From positions 1-51,864 of the forward strand of contig JAHKLW010000004.1 in NCBI GenBank assembly GCA_020854815.1: a stretch of 51,864 bases of DNA, in the 5' to 3' direction. Below, in pieces: positions 44,631 to 51,864 of the stretch. The position numbers and the translations under genes are program-made. The stretch comes from Methanofastidiosum sp. Its GTDB lineage: Archaea; Methanobacteriota_B; Thermococci; Methanofastidiosales; Methanofastidiosaceae. Below the pieces are notes generated by a model. That model searched no databases, was not told the DNA's origin, and saw only the letters and a list, made by a program, of their open reading frames with translations. Position 1 is the first letter of the stretch, and the number at the start of each line of letters is the position of its first letter.

Positions 44631-45173
44631 CTAGTCCCTCTCGTGAAACTTTTGAGCAAGTTTTTTGCTTTCTTCTGAAATTGCATTCTCACTTGATGCA
44701 ACTGTTATAGTTTTTTCTGCAGAGAGTATGTATTTGATCCTAGCTGCTTCAGGTAAAACCCTATTGATTGCTTCTTGAACGTTTTTCTTCAAATCCTCTG
44801 TAGGGTAGTAGACGACTTCAGACTTTATCTTATTGAAGATATCAGTCGGGATTTTAATCTCAGTTCTATCGGCCTGCTCTACCCCTTCTTTAGAGATGGC
44901 CCATAATAATGATAATATCTTTGGAACGTAAAACTCATCCTCTACAGACAGTGATTCTTTTTCTGCGTTGTAGATGGCAACGTCCTCTATCCTCAAAGGT
45001 TCAAGAATTTTTTTTATCCTAATTGATGTTATGAAAACAAAATTTTCAGTATCGCCATAGAAGTATACCTTTTCTATGCTTCTTCGTATCTCAAATTCTC
45101 TCATTATATCATTTATTAAAGTGACATAACCTTGAGATTCCTTCTCTGGCAATCCTTCAACTATTATTTCCAT
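44631..45173 (-). CDS. mmp17: Methanogenesis marker protein 17 (MCR activation complex)
   Basis: 180 residues. EIIVEGLPEKESQGYVTLIND, RRSIEKVYFYGDTENFVFIT and VYYPTEDLKKNVQEAINRVLP are recognisable as Mmp17, a subunit of the MCR activation complex. ATG 45173 is taken as the start: AGGAGATAAGTTA lies immediately upstream, whereas the open frame to 45227 would overlap mmp15. Gap to mmp15 is 13 bp, and to mmp7 is 10 bp, so translation of this trio is probably coupled. Confidence 0.88.
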   Translation of the reverse strand: MEIIVEGLPEKESQGYVTLINDIMREFEIRRSIEKVYFYGDTENFVFITSIRIKKILEPLRIEDVAIYNAEKESLSVEDEFYVPKILSLLWAISKEGVEQADRTEIKIPTDIFNKIKSEVVYYPTEDLKKNVQEAINRVLPEAARIKYILSAEKTITVASSENAISEESKKLAQKFHERD

Positions 45174-45186
45174 TAACTTATCTCCT

Positions 45187-46404
45187 TTAGATAAATCCTG
45201 AGCAGAGTAAGGCTCCTCCGACTGCACCGATATATTGAGAGTTTTGTGGAACTAAAGGTTCTGTTTTTAAGATATCGCCTACCGCCCTTACAAGTCCTTT
45301 TAGAAGTGAGGTACCACCTACTTGAATCACTGGAAACCTTACATCAATTTCCTGAAGCTGCTGCTGATAAATCTGTTCGGCAACGCTTCTGCATGCTGCT
45401 GCTGCAACGTCTTCTTTAGTATATCCTTCAGCTAAAGCAGAAACCAATCCCTGGATTCCAAAAACTGTACAGTAGCTATTCATTGGTACCTTGTGAAGCT
45501 CTCCTTTTGCTGCCATATCCCCAAACTCGCCGATTTCAATTCCAAGTCTCTTTGCAGTAGTTTCTAGAAATCTCCCAGATGCCCCAGCACATATCCCTCC
45601 CATTGTAAAGCTATCGGGTATACCATCCATGACAGTTATTGCCTTATTGTCCATTCCACCTATATCAAGGATTGTGGCTTCTCCTTTCTGTTTATCCGCA
45701 AGAAAAACTGCGCCTTTTGAGTTTACAGTCAATTCTTCCTGGACAAGTTTTGCCTTGTAGTGATGTCCTAAGGTATATCTGCCGTAACCAGTTGTCCCGA
45801 TTGATTCGATATCTTTAAGATCCACCTTAGCTTCCTTAAGGGCCTCTGATACTACCTTCTCGGCTGACTCTATCACTGTTGTTGTCGGACTCCAGTATTT
45901 ACCTATAATCTTATTATCTTGCATTATCACTGCTTTTGTTGTAGCTGAGCCTGAATCAATGCCCATTGTCAAGCCTACTTGCCTTTCTCTCCCGAGTAGA
46001 TCTTTTCTTTTTACAATTGTCACAAGCGCTTCCATTCTTGTAAGAAGAACACTTGCCTTAGTATTTTCAGTGAATGAATACATGACGACTGGAAGTTTTG
46101 TGTGCCTCTGAAGATATCTCCTTATCTCATTTCGGATTAAAGCACCTTCTGCACATCTAAAACATGTGGCTATCAATACAGCATCTGCTTCAAATGTTTT
46201 ATCTGCTAGTGCTTTTGCCCTCGCAACCATGAGTTTTAATCCAGCACTTACAGGGTTGAATCCAAATTCTTCAACTGCCTCATCAAAATCAATGTCGACA
46301 TCAGGAAAAACTATCTTGGCCCCTACTGTTTCTGCAGCTTTTTCAATTTCTTTTTGGATACCACTGTAATCATTACCACATGAAAGCTGAGCTATTTTAA
46401 TCAT
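45187..46404 (-). CDS. mmp15: Methanogenesis marker protein 15, BcrA/HgdC-like Fe-S ATPase
   Basis: 405 residues. The N-terminal 130 residues form a marker-specific domain. The rest is an ASKHA ATPase of the BcrAD/BadFG type: [42 protein letters not shown] and [13 protein letters not shown]. The Cys of that motif and the Cys in YCTVFGIQ are where 2-hydroxyacyl-CoA dehydratase activators hold a [4Fe-4S] cluster between subunits. So an ATP-driven electron-transfer role is likely. It is tightly coupled: it overlaps mmp5 by 4 bp (ATGA) and lies 13 bp before mmp17. Confidence 0.9.
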   Translation of the reverse strand: MIKIAQLSCGNDYSGIQKEIEKAAETVGAKIVFPDVDIDFDEAVEEFGFNPVSAGLKLMVARAKALADKTFEADAVLIATCFRCAEGALIRNEIRRYLQRHTKLPVVMYSFTENTKASVLLTRMEALVTIVKRKDLLGRERQVGLTMGIDSGSATTKAVIMQDNKIIGKYWSPTTTVIESAEKVVSEALKEAKVDLKDIESIGTTGYGRYTLGHHYKAKLVQEELTVNSKGAVFLADKQKGEATILDIGGMDNKAITVMDGIPDSFTMGGICAGASGRFLETTAKRLGIEIGEFGDMAAKGELHKVPMNSYCTVFGIQGLVSALAEGYTKEDVAAAACRSVAEQIYQQQLQEIDVRFPVIQVGGTSLLKGLVRAVGDILKTEPLVPQNSQYIGAVGGALLCSGFI

Positions 46405-46835
46405 TTTAGACCCTCCAAGAACCCTTTAATTCTTGCAATGAAATCTTCCACTTCTTCCTCATTTGTAGGATAGTCAAGTTCTAGAGTTGGAACTTTTCTC
46501 TGTTTGATGAGATAAATAGTAAGCTCATTTGTCCTGGCGCATGCCATGCACCCAAATGTAGATGGAAAGTTATTGACAATAATAGCAGCTTCTGCCTCAT
46601 CAATCAATGGTCCAAACATGGCAAGTCTGCCCCTGACGCCAGATGGAACTTCTATGGCGGCATACTTTAATCCAATTTTTACATCTATTTCAGTTATATT
46701 CATTGGTGGAGAGTCAAGTTCTGGATCATTAACTCTTCTATCTATCTCTTTTGCTAGAGCTAGGGGAGTGTGACCAAACCTTTCAACTAAATCCTGCAAT
46801 ATCATGCTGTTTGGGGGATAAATAAAAACTTTCAT
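46401..46835 (-). CDS. mmp5: Methanogenesis marker protein 5
   Basis: 144 residues beginning [20 protein letters not shown], the signature of Mmp5. A small Cys motif, [13 protein letters not shown], may bind metal. Function is unknown; the family is found only in methanogens (and relatives). AAGGTG precedes ATG 46835, 2 bp beyond the mmp6 stop. The stop overlaps the mmp15 start by 4 bp, giving a tight operon. Confidence 0.85.
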   Translation of the reverse strand: MKVFIYPPNSMILQDLVERFGHTPLALAKEIDRRVNDPELDSPPMNITEIDVKIGLKYAAIEVPSGVRGRLAMFGPLIDEAEAAIIVNNFPSTFGCMACARTNELTIYLIKQRKVPTLELDYPTNEEEVEDFIARIKGFLEGLK

Positions 46836-46837
46836 CG

Positions 46838-47248
46838 TTACACCTTTTTCTTAATAGCCTTCTTCAGTACATCTACATCTACAGGTTTTTTCTTCTTTTT
46901 ATCTATGGTTTTAAATCTTCCTTCTTTTAAAACCTTGGAGATCAGAGGTAATAATTTGTACTCTTCTTGTAAAAAATAATAACCGGGCCTTGCTCCGCCA
47001 CCTCTTGTAGCCCTACATCTTCTTTCATCTCCTATTGGATAAGCTCGATGCTTTGAAAATATATCTGCGTTAAATTTCTCCCTTATTTTTAGTGTGACAT
47101 TCTCAACAACGTCGTCGTCGCCTTCTACCATGATACCATAACAGGTATCTTTGATGTTCAAAGTCTTCCCAAGACTTACAATATAGTTAATTACTGTTTG
47201 AGGAGTTAGTGATGAGGTATCAGCGATAACAAACATTCTTGTTTTCAT
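46838..47248 (-). CDS. mmp6: Methanogenesis marker protein 6
   Basis: 136 residues. [20 protein letters not shown] and [21 protein letters not shown] mark Mmp6; a Lys-rich tail follows. It is the first gene of the marker operon. The frame is open to 47272, but ATG 47248 lies about 28 bp from a TATA-like CTCTTTTATT (47271-47280, minus strand), consistent with a leaderless start. Function unknown, confined to methanogens. Confidence 0.85.
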   Translation of the reverse strand: MKTRMFVIADTSSLTPQTVINYIVSLGKTLNIKDTCYGIMVEGDDDVVENVTLKIREKFNADIFSKHRAYPIGDERRCRATRGGGARPGYYFLQEEYKLLPLISKVLKEGRFKTIDKKKKKPVDVDVLKKAIKKKV

Positions 47249-47270
47249 ATCTGAATTAATATTTATTAAC

Positions 47271-47280
47271 AATAAAAGAG
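47271..47280 (-). promoter_or_regulatory. TATA-like element of the methanogenesis marker operon
   Basis: CTCTTTTATT on the minus strand is centred about 28 bp from the Mmp6 ATG at 47248. It is the only candidate promoter for the five genes. Confidence 0.45.
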
Positions 47281-47310
47281 TTTCGACTATTATCTAGAAT
47301 ATTGGATAAG

Positions 47311-47320
47311 AATATAAAAT
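47311..47320 (+). promoter_or_regulatory. TATA box of the UbiA prenyltransferase gene
   Basis: AATATAAAAT is centred about 26 bp upstream of ATG 47341. This supports ATG 47341 as a leaderless start instead of TTG 47302. Confidence 0.5.
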
Positions 47321-47340
47321 ATTTTTTTATAAATAATTTA

Positions 47341-48207
47341 ATGCGGATTAGAAAAAAACTTAGAGGGATTGCACAATTAATTAGACTAGACCTTTCTTTT
47401 GCGGCGGCTATATGTGTAGTTGCCGGAGAGATATTGGCCCTTTCAGGTATCCCCACCTTAATAGAGGCTGTAGCAGGGTTTAGTTGTGGATTTTTTATCT
47501 CTGCTTCTGCACTAGTATTAAATGATTATTTTGATCTTGAGAGTGACAGGATAAATGCTCCAAATAGGCCACTCCCCTCAGGAATCGTTTCAAAATCTGA
47601 GATAATCTATTTGACAGTATTCACGACAATCATAGGACTTTATTCTGCCCTCTTACTTGGGATATATGTTTTGATTATTGGTATATTATTCTGGTTTATT
47701 GGGGTTCTATATAACTGGAAACTAAAAAGAACGGGGCTGTTGGGTAACATAATGGTCGCATCTTCAGTTGCAATCACATTTATTATTGGAGGTATAGCAG
47801 TCGGGAAACCCTGGAATGTTACAGTATGGTCATTTGGCCTGATGGCTTTCTTAGTTGATCTAGGCGAAGAAATATCTGCCGATGCAATGGATTTAGAAGG
47901 CGATAAACTTCAGAACTCAAAATCGATTGCGATAATTTGGGGGAGAAAAGTTGCACTTAAAGTATCCAGCTTATTGTTTGGCCTAGTAATATTAGTGAGT
48001 TTTTTTCCTTTGCTCTTTGGCAATCTAGGAAGAATTTATTTACTGGCAATGATAATTATAGATGCTAATATTATCTATTTTGTGTATAAACTCTTGAAGA
48101 GTAAAACTGAGAGTGAAGGTAGGAACTATATCATAGGTATATATCGTGGAATAATGATTGGGATTATGGTATTAGTATTGGGGCTTGTTATTTTAGAAAT
48201 TATTTGA
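47341..48207 (+). CDS. UbiA-family prenyltransferase, probable digeranylgeranylglyceryl phosphate synthase
   Basis: 288 residues with about eight or nine membrane helices. The first Asp-rich motif, NDYFDLESDRINAPNRPLPSG, and the second, ADAMDLEGDKLQNSKS, are typical of UbiA enzymes and of the archaeal DGGGP synthase, which adds the second geranylgeranyl chain to geranylgeranylglyceryl phosphate. ATG 47341 is taken over TTG 47302 because of the TATA box. It may work with the reductase at 26404 in ether-lipid synthesis, although other UbiA substrates are possible. Confidence 0.85.
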   Translation: MRIRKKLRGIAQLIRLDLSFAAAICVVAGEILALSGIPTLIEAVAGFSCGFFISASALVLNDYFDLESDRINAPNRPLPSGIVSKSEIIYLTVFTTIIGLYSALLLGIYVLIIGILFWFIGVLYNWKLKRTGLLGNIMVASSVAITFIIGGIAVGKPWNVTVWSFGLMAFLVDLGEEISADAMDLEGDKLQNSKSIAIIWGRKVALKVSSLLFGLVILVSFFPLLFGNLGRIYLLAMIIIDANIIYFVYKLLKSKTESEGRNYIIGIYRGIMIGIMVLVLGLVILEII

Positions 48208-48279
48208 AATCTTTTTTTAAATGGAAAATCATCTTCGTAAAATCATTCATTTAAACTTAATAAACTATGATTTGATAAG

Positions 48280-50235
48280 TTATTTTTTAATTTGTAAAAG
48301 TTTAGCATTAATAGCGACAATCACTGTGCTAAGAGACATCAATGCTGCGCCAACTGCAGGTGAAATTAGAATCCCCTGATTGTAGAGTATTCCAGCTGCT
48401 AAAGGTATGGCAATGACATTATATCCGGTAGCCCAAAATAAATTTTGTAACATTTTGTTGTGTGTAGCTTTGCCAAATTCGATTAAGGTAACTATGTCAT
48501 CGGGGTCACTGTTTACTAATACTATATCAGCTGTTTCGGCGGCAACATCTGTCCCAGAGCCTATAGCAATCCCTATATCTGATTCAGCTAAGGCTGGCGC
48601 ATCATTAACTCCATCGCCAGTCATTGCAACAAACTCATTATTCTTTTGAAGCTCTTTTATTTTCTGCTGTTTTTGGTGGGGCAAAACTTGTGAAAAATAA
48701 CCGTCCAATCCAAGTTCATTTGAAACTTCTTTGGCTGTTTCTTCATTATCTCCGGTGAGCATCCAGCACTTTATATTCATTTTATGTAAAGTATCGATTG
48801 CATTTTTTGATTGTTTTCGTATTTTATCGTTCAAAGAAATACTCCCTAGGAGCTTAGAATCTTCTAGGATATATACTGTTGTTCCAACACTATTAGTTTT
48901 AGGAAAGATGATATTGTTTCTTTCTAGGTATCCCGGGCTTACTACTCTAATATTTTTGCCATCTATAATTCCTGCTATGCCCTCCCCCCTCATGTTCTTA
49001 AAGTCCTTTACTTCAATCAATTCGATATTCATTTCTTTGGCCCTATCAGTTATGGCTTTCGCTATGGGATGTTCAGAAGAAGATTCGAGAGATGCTGAAA
49101 TTTTCATCAAATATTTCTCATCAATATTTTTGTATAATATTTGCACAAAAGATACCCCAAATTTACCTTCGGTTAAAGTTCCTGTTTTATCAAATACTAT
49201 TGTGGTTATTTTTCTAGCATTTTCAAAAGCGGTCCTATTTCTTATAAGCAATCCATTTTTTGCAGATAAAGAAGTGGAAATTGCAACTACAAGTGGAATT
49301 GCCAGCCCCAGTGCATGAGGGCATGTTATTACCATGACCGTTGCCATCCTTTCAATGGCAAAAGATAAATCGCCTTTTAATATCATCCAACTGGCAAAAG
49401 TAAAAACTCCAACTGAGATGCCGATAAGGGTTAATCCAAATGCGGCCTTATCTGCAAGATTTTGTGTCCTTGATTTTTGTTCCTGTGCCTCCTTTACTAG
49501 TTTAATAACCTTCGCAAGGTATGAATCTTCGCCAGTTCTTTCAACTCTAAGATCAAATGCTGCGTTTCCGTTTATCGACCCCCCGACTAGAGTATCACCT
49601 GCTTTTTTCTTAACAGGCTTTGATTCGCCAGTTAGCATTGATTCGTCGACATGACCCTCTCCTTCGACTATAACCCCATCGGAAGGAATTTTTTCACCAG
49701 GCTTTATTAGAATAATATCTCCTTTTTTCAATTCGCTGATTTCGATGTCTCTTATGCCCTTATCGCCTTTTAGATGCGCAGTGTTAGGCAACAGTTCAAC
49801 AAGTTTTTCGAGTGCCTTTGATGCGCCCATTATAGAGCGCATCTCTATCCAGTGCCCTGCAAGCATTACATCAATTAAGGTTGCAAGTTCCCAAAAGAAG
49901 GTCATTCCCTCTAATCCAAAAACTACGGCAGTGCTGTACGCATAGGCAACCGTAATAGCTACAGCAATTAAAACCATCATTCCCGGTTTTCTCTCTTTTA
50001 GTTCCTCTTTGAATCCTTTTAGAAAAGGATATCCGCAATAGAAAAATATTACAGAGGAAATAAGAAATGAAATATAATTATCGTATCTAAAAGTCAATGA
50101 TACGCCTAAAAGCCCCTGTATAGTTGGAGATAGAATCAAAATAGGAACAGTCAAGGTCAGTGATATCCAAAGCCTCTTTTTAAAATCGTCCAACATCATT
50201 TTATGATGATCATGTTTATGTGGATGGTTGTTCAT
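48280..50235 (-). CDS. copB: Copper-exporting P1B-type ATPase, CopB-like (CPH)
   Basis: 651 residues. The N-terminus is His-rich (NNHPHKHDHHKMM). The transmembrane metal motif is CPH (Cys305 in VITCPHALG), the P1B-3/CopB form for Cu/Ag. LTGESKPV, phosphorylation motif DKTGTLTEG and hinge TGDGVNDAPAL are all present. ATG 50235 follows AGAGGGG, while the open frame to 50313 would add an unrelated leader overlapping the upstream gene. It is probably co-transcribed with the Met/His-rich SHOCT protein upstream. Confidence 0.92.
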   Translation of the reverse strand: MNNHPHKHDHHKMMLDDFKKRLWISLTLTVPILILSPTIQGLLGVSLTFRYDNYISFLISSVIFFYCGYPFLKGFKEELKERKPGMMVLIAVAITVAYAYSTAVVFGLEGMTFFWELATLIDVMLAGHWIEMRSIMGASKALEKLVELLPNTAHLKGDKGIRDIEISELKKGDIILIKPGEKIPSDGVIVEGEGHVDESMLTGESKPVKKKAGDTLVGGSINGNAAFDLRVERTGEDSYLAKVIKLVKEAQEQKSRTQNLADKAAFGLTLIGISVGVFTFASWMILKGDLSFAIERMATVMVITCPHALGLAIPLVVAISTSLSAKNGLLIRNRTAFENARKITTIVFDKTGTLTEGKFGVSFVQILYKNIDEKYLMKISASLESSSEHPIAKAITDRAKEMNIELIEVKDFKNMRGEGIAGIIDGKNIRVVSPGYLERNNIIFPKTNSVGTTVYILEDSKLLGSISLNDKIRKQSKNAIDTLHKMNIKCWMLTGDNEETAKEVSNELGLDGYFSQVLPHQKQQKIKELQKNNEFVAMTGDGVNDAPALAESDIGIAIGSGTDVAAETADIVLVNSDPDDIVTLIEFGKATHNKMLQNLFWATGYNVIAIPLAAGILYNQGILISPAVGAALMSLSTVIVAINAKLLQIKK

Positions 50236-50281
50236 AGCCCCTCTTTTTAAAGTAAAAATAAATTTATAGTTTTTTGATATG

Positions 50282-50866
50282 TTAACTTTCCAAATCCTTT
50301 CTAGTTTTCTCAAACTCGGCCTTAGTTATTTCTCCTTTGGCGTATCTTTCTTTTAGCAATTTTATGGTGTTGTCTTCCATTTCTTTTTCTGACCCTTTCT
50401 TTTGAGCCAGTAAGAAAACTAGTACTATTATGAGTATGGCTATTAAAGCAACTATTCCAAAGCCTACGGCGCCAAATCCCCAGAAGAAATGACCATCTCC
50501 AGGATACATCATGTGCCCCCAATTATTCTCTCCCATCATGCCTGGCCCCATTCCTCTAGTCGGGAGAATCTCCGTTTGAAGATACTGGCTGTAAAATCTT
50601 TTGCCCATGTTTATGTGGGCAATTCTAAGACTTTCAGAACCTTCACCGCCCATCATCTCGTCCATGTACTCGTGATCTTCCTCCAACATTAGTTCCATAA
50701 AGTAATCTCCAAGGATTTCAAATTGGTCATCAGTTATCTGAGCATAAGGTATTTTCTGTTCTAAGATTTCTATAGCTTCTGAGAAATCTTCATGCGAGTC
50801 TGAATCAGCAATTACAAATGAAAGTGTCAATAAAACTATTAAACTAGCTAAGATTAGTTTCTTCAT
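50282..50866 (-). CDS. Secreted Met/His-rich protein with membrane helix and SHOCT domain
   Basis: 194 residues. A signal peptide (KKLILASLIVLLTLSFVIA) is followed by an ectodomain with HEYMDEMMGG and GMGPGMMGENNWGHMMYPG, a pattern of Met and His typical of copper-binding regions. A transmembrane helix (about 130-150) follows, and the C-terminal 35 residues are a SHOCT module (ERYAKGEITKAEFEKTRKDL). Together with copB 47 bp downstream, the protein likely contributes to copper sensing or handling. A direct biochemical role is not established. Confidence 0.75.
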   Translation of the reverse strand: MKKLILASLIVLLTLSFVIADSDSHEDFSEAIEILEQKIPYAQITDDQFEILGDYFMELMLEEDHEYMDEMMGGEGSESLRIAHINMGKRFYSQYLQTEILPTRGMGPGMMGENNWGHMMYPGDGHFFWGFGAVGFGIVALIAILIIVLVFLLAQKKGSEKEMEDNTIKLLKERYAKGEITKAEFEKTRKDLES

Positions 50867-51038
50867 TTATATCTCCAAATTTAATATACTAATTTTTAAG
50901 TATATAATCTTAATGGCTATAATGTTTAATATAAATTGATTTTATTTTTTATATTACAACTCTTTTCTTAGATAAAATAATTTCGTTGATTTTATCCTTG
51001 TATCAGGCCCTTTATATTGGATAAAGATAGTAAAATTA

Positions 51039-51864
51039 TTAACCAAACCTGACCCTATCAATCTTCTCTTTAATCGCATCAATCACGATTGGATCGTCAT
51101 TCCACGCCCCGAGATTAATAACATCAATACAATTTGGCACTTCACATTTAGAAACAAGCTCAGGAAGATCACACATGCTATGTATACTATCTGCACTAAT
51201 TGCAGCTGAAAAGTAAAATATCTTCTCAACTCCATTTTGTACTAATTTTTGAACTGCCTCTGATGTACAAGGCTCTCTAAACTCCATCCATGCAAGATCT
51301 AAATTCTTACGGTCGTATCCATCTTTAACAAATAATTCTAAAACATCTGTTCTAAATTTTATCTCCTGCTCTGTTTCTGTCGGCCATTCAATGTCCCACT
51401 CTTTTGGCTGCCCGTGACCAACAAGCAAAACTCCAACTTTTTTCTTATCAGCTTTTCCAAGATTTTTCTTTACTCTTTCGATGAACATGCCCTGCAAAGT
51501 CTTTGAATCCCAAAGTGGACCTGTAAATGCAATTGAAACTCCGTAATCATCAAAATTAATTTTTCTAACTAACTCCTTACCTTCAGCTGTATGATTTGAA
51601 ATGGTCAAGAATATCTCACTTACTATTATTCTGCTTGCCCCTTCATTTAATGCAGTTATAACAGCAGCGTCTGGTCTTGGCTCATCCTCTAAAAATGATA
51701 GATAAAATTTAGTCTTCTTATCCCCTTCTTTTCTAAATTTCTCTTCAAGCGATTTCATCATCTTTTCATGCGTTTTCTTATGCTGACTAAAACCAACATG
51801 GATATACTTTTTCCTCAACATATAAAGAAAAATTGGCCTAATCAAAAGTGGGATAAACTTAATC
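51039..51864 (-). CDS. Ferrochelatase/CbiX-like chelatase, 5' end beyond window
   Basis: The frame is open to the right edge (codons before the possible TTG 51845 continue as IKFIPLLIRP), so the true start may lie outside. At least 268 residues. YIHVGFSQHKKTHEKMM resembles the start of chelatases, LLVGHGQPKEWDIEW and FYFSAAISADSIHSMCDLP resemble the second half with catalytic His residues, and ASRIIVSEIFLT and INLGAWNDDPIV complete a two-domain class II chelatase. It may act on a tetrapyrrole (F430, cobalamin or haem-like). The substrate metal is not known. Confidence 0.65.
   Translation of the reverse strand, partial: IKFIPLLIRPIFLYMLRKKYIHVGFSQHKKTHEKMMKSLEEKFRKEGDKKTKFYLSFLEDEPRPDAAVITALNEGASRIIVSEIFLTISNHTAEGKELVRKINFDDYGVSIAFTGPLWDSKTLQGMFIERVKKNLGKADKKKVGVLLVGHGQPKEWDIEWPTETEQEIKFRTDVLELFVKDGYDRKNLDLAWMEFREPCTSEAVQKLVQNGVEKIFYFSAAISADSIHSMCDLPELVSKCEVPNCIDVINLGAWNDDPIVIDAIKEKIDRVRFG

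Noticed and set aside
48731-49318. Antisense frame (195 codons) opposite copB
   Set aside because: It overlaps the phosphorylation-domain coding region completely and looks like a codon shadow.

Overview
The window is an AT-rich stretch of a methanogenic archaeal (euryarchaeal) chromosome. Archaeal markers include aRF1, exosome Csl4, RNA polymerase subunit RpoL, archaeal phosphoglycerate mutase, AMP phosphorylase, a UbiA-type ether-lipid prenyltransferase and a geranylgeranyl-reductase-like flavoprotein. Many genes have a TATA box about 25-30 bp upstream of the start codon, which suggests leaderless mRNAs. Methanogenesis is indicated by a five-gene marker operon (Mmp6-Mmp5-Mmp15-Mmp17-Mmp7) and a separate eight-cysteine Mmp9-like protein. 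The combination is compatible with a Methanofastidiosales (WSA2)-like methanogen, but that assignment is inference. No rRNA, insertion sequence, prophage or CRISPR array was seen. One tRNA gene (Pro, TGG) is present.

Layout. 1-2.3 kb: AMP phosphorylase (cut by the left edge) and S-adenosylhomocysteine hydrolase. 2.4-4.6 kb: two envelope proteins, an FKBP lipoprotein and an SppA-like protease. 4.6-8.5 kb: a CDIN1/TPD-family nuclease candidate, aRF1, an XRE-type regulator and a DUF362 ferredoxin-like protein. 8.5-8.8 kb: a hairpin-rich intergenic region. 8.8-11.6 kb: aldehyde dehydrogenase and citrate synthase. 11.8-17.4 kb: tRNA-Pro and a phosphate uptake regulon (pstS, fused pstC-pstA, pstB, phoU) with a divergent AbrB-PhoU regulator. 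17.4-20.1 kb: flavodoxin, a possible small acidic protein, and the methylmalonyl-CoA branch (B12-binding mutase subunit, MeaB chaperone, epimerase) without the mutase large subunit. 20.1-25.2 kb: coiled-coil bactofilin-like polymer protein, membrane Lon-like (S16) protease with a membrane partner, and an AAA+ ATPase with an unusual insertion.

25.2-30.7 kb: phosphoglycerate mutase, lipid-type reductase, small lipoprotein, zinc/manganese-type binding protein, secreted/membrane bactofilin-like protein, Mmp9-like protein. 30.7-33.8 kb: a non-oxidative pentose phosphate operon (split transketolase, transaldolase, ribulose-phosphate epimerase). 33.9-39.5 kb: information-processing genes (zinc-finger membrane protein, ArgRS, ECF transporter S component, METTL5-like methyltransferase, Csl4, DUF2067, RpoL, THUMP protein). 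39.5-43.7 kb: a structured intergenic region, DUF192, TatD-like hydrolase, small membrane protein, membrane-anchored winged-helix regulator, lipid-linked glycan flippase. 43.7-47.2 kb: methanogenesis marker operon. 47.3-51.9 kb: UbiA prenyltransferase, CopB-type copper ATPase with a Met/His-rich SHOCT-domain protein, and a chelatase-like gene cut by the right edge.

The most interesting items are the compact methanogenesis marker operon (Mmp7 and Mmp17 belong to the known methyl-coenzyme M reductase activation complex, while the Fe-S ATPase-like Mmp15 has no settled role), the TPD-family nuclease sharing a promoter region with aRF1, the two bactofilin-like proteins, the AAA+ ATPase with a possible membrane-binding insertion, the PstC-PstA fusion, and structured or small-ORF intergenic regions at 8.5-8.8, 18.0-18.2 and 39.5-39.6 kb.
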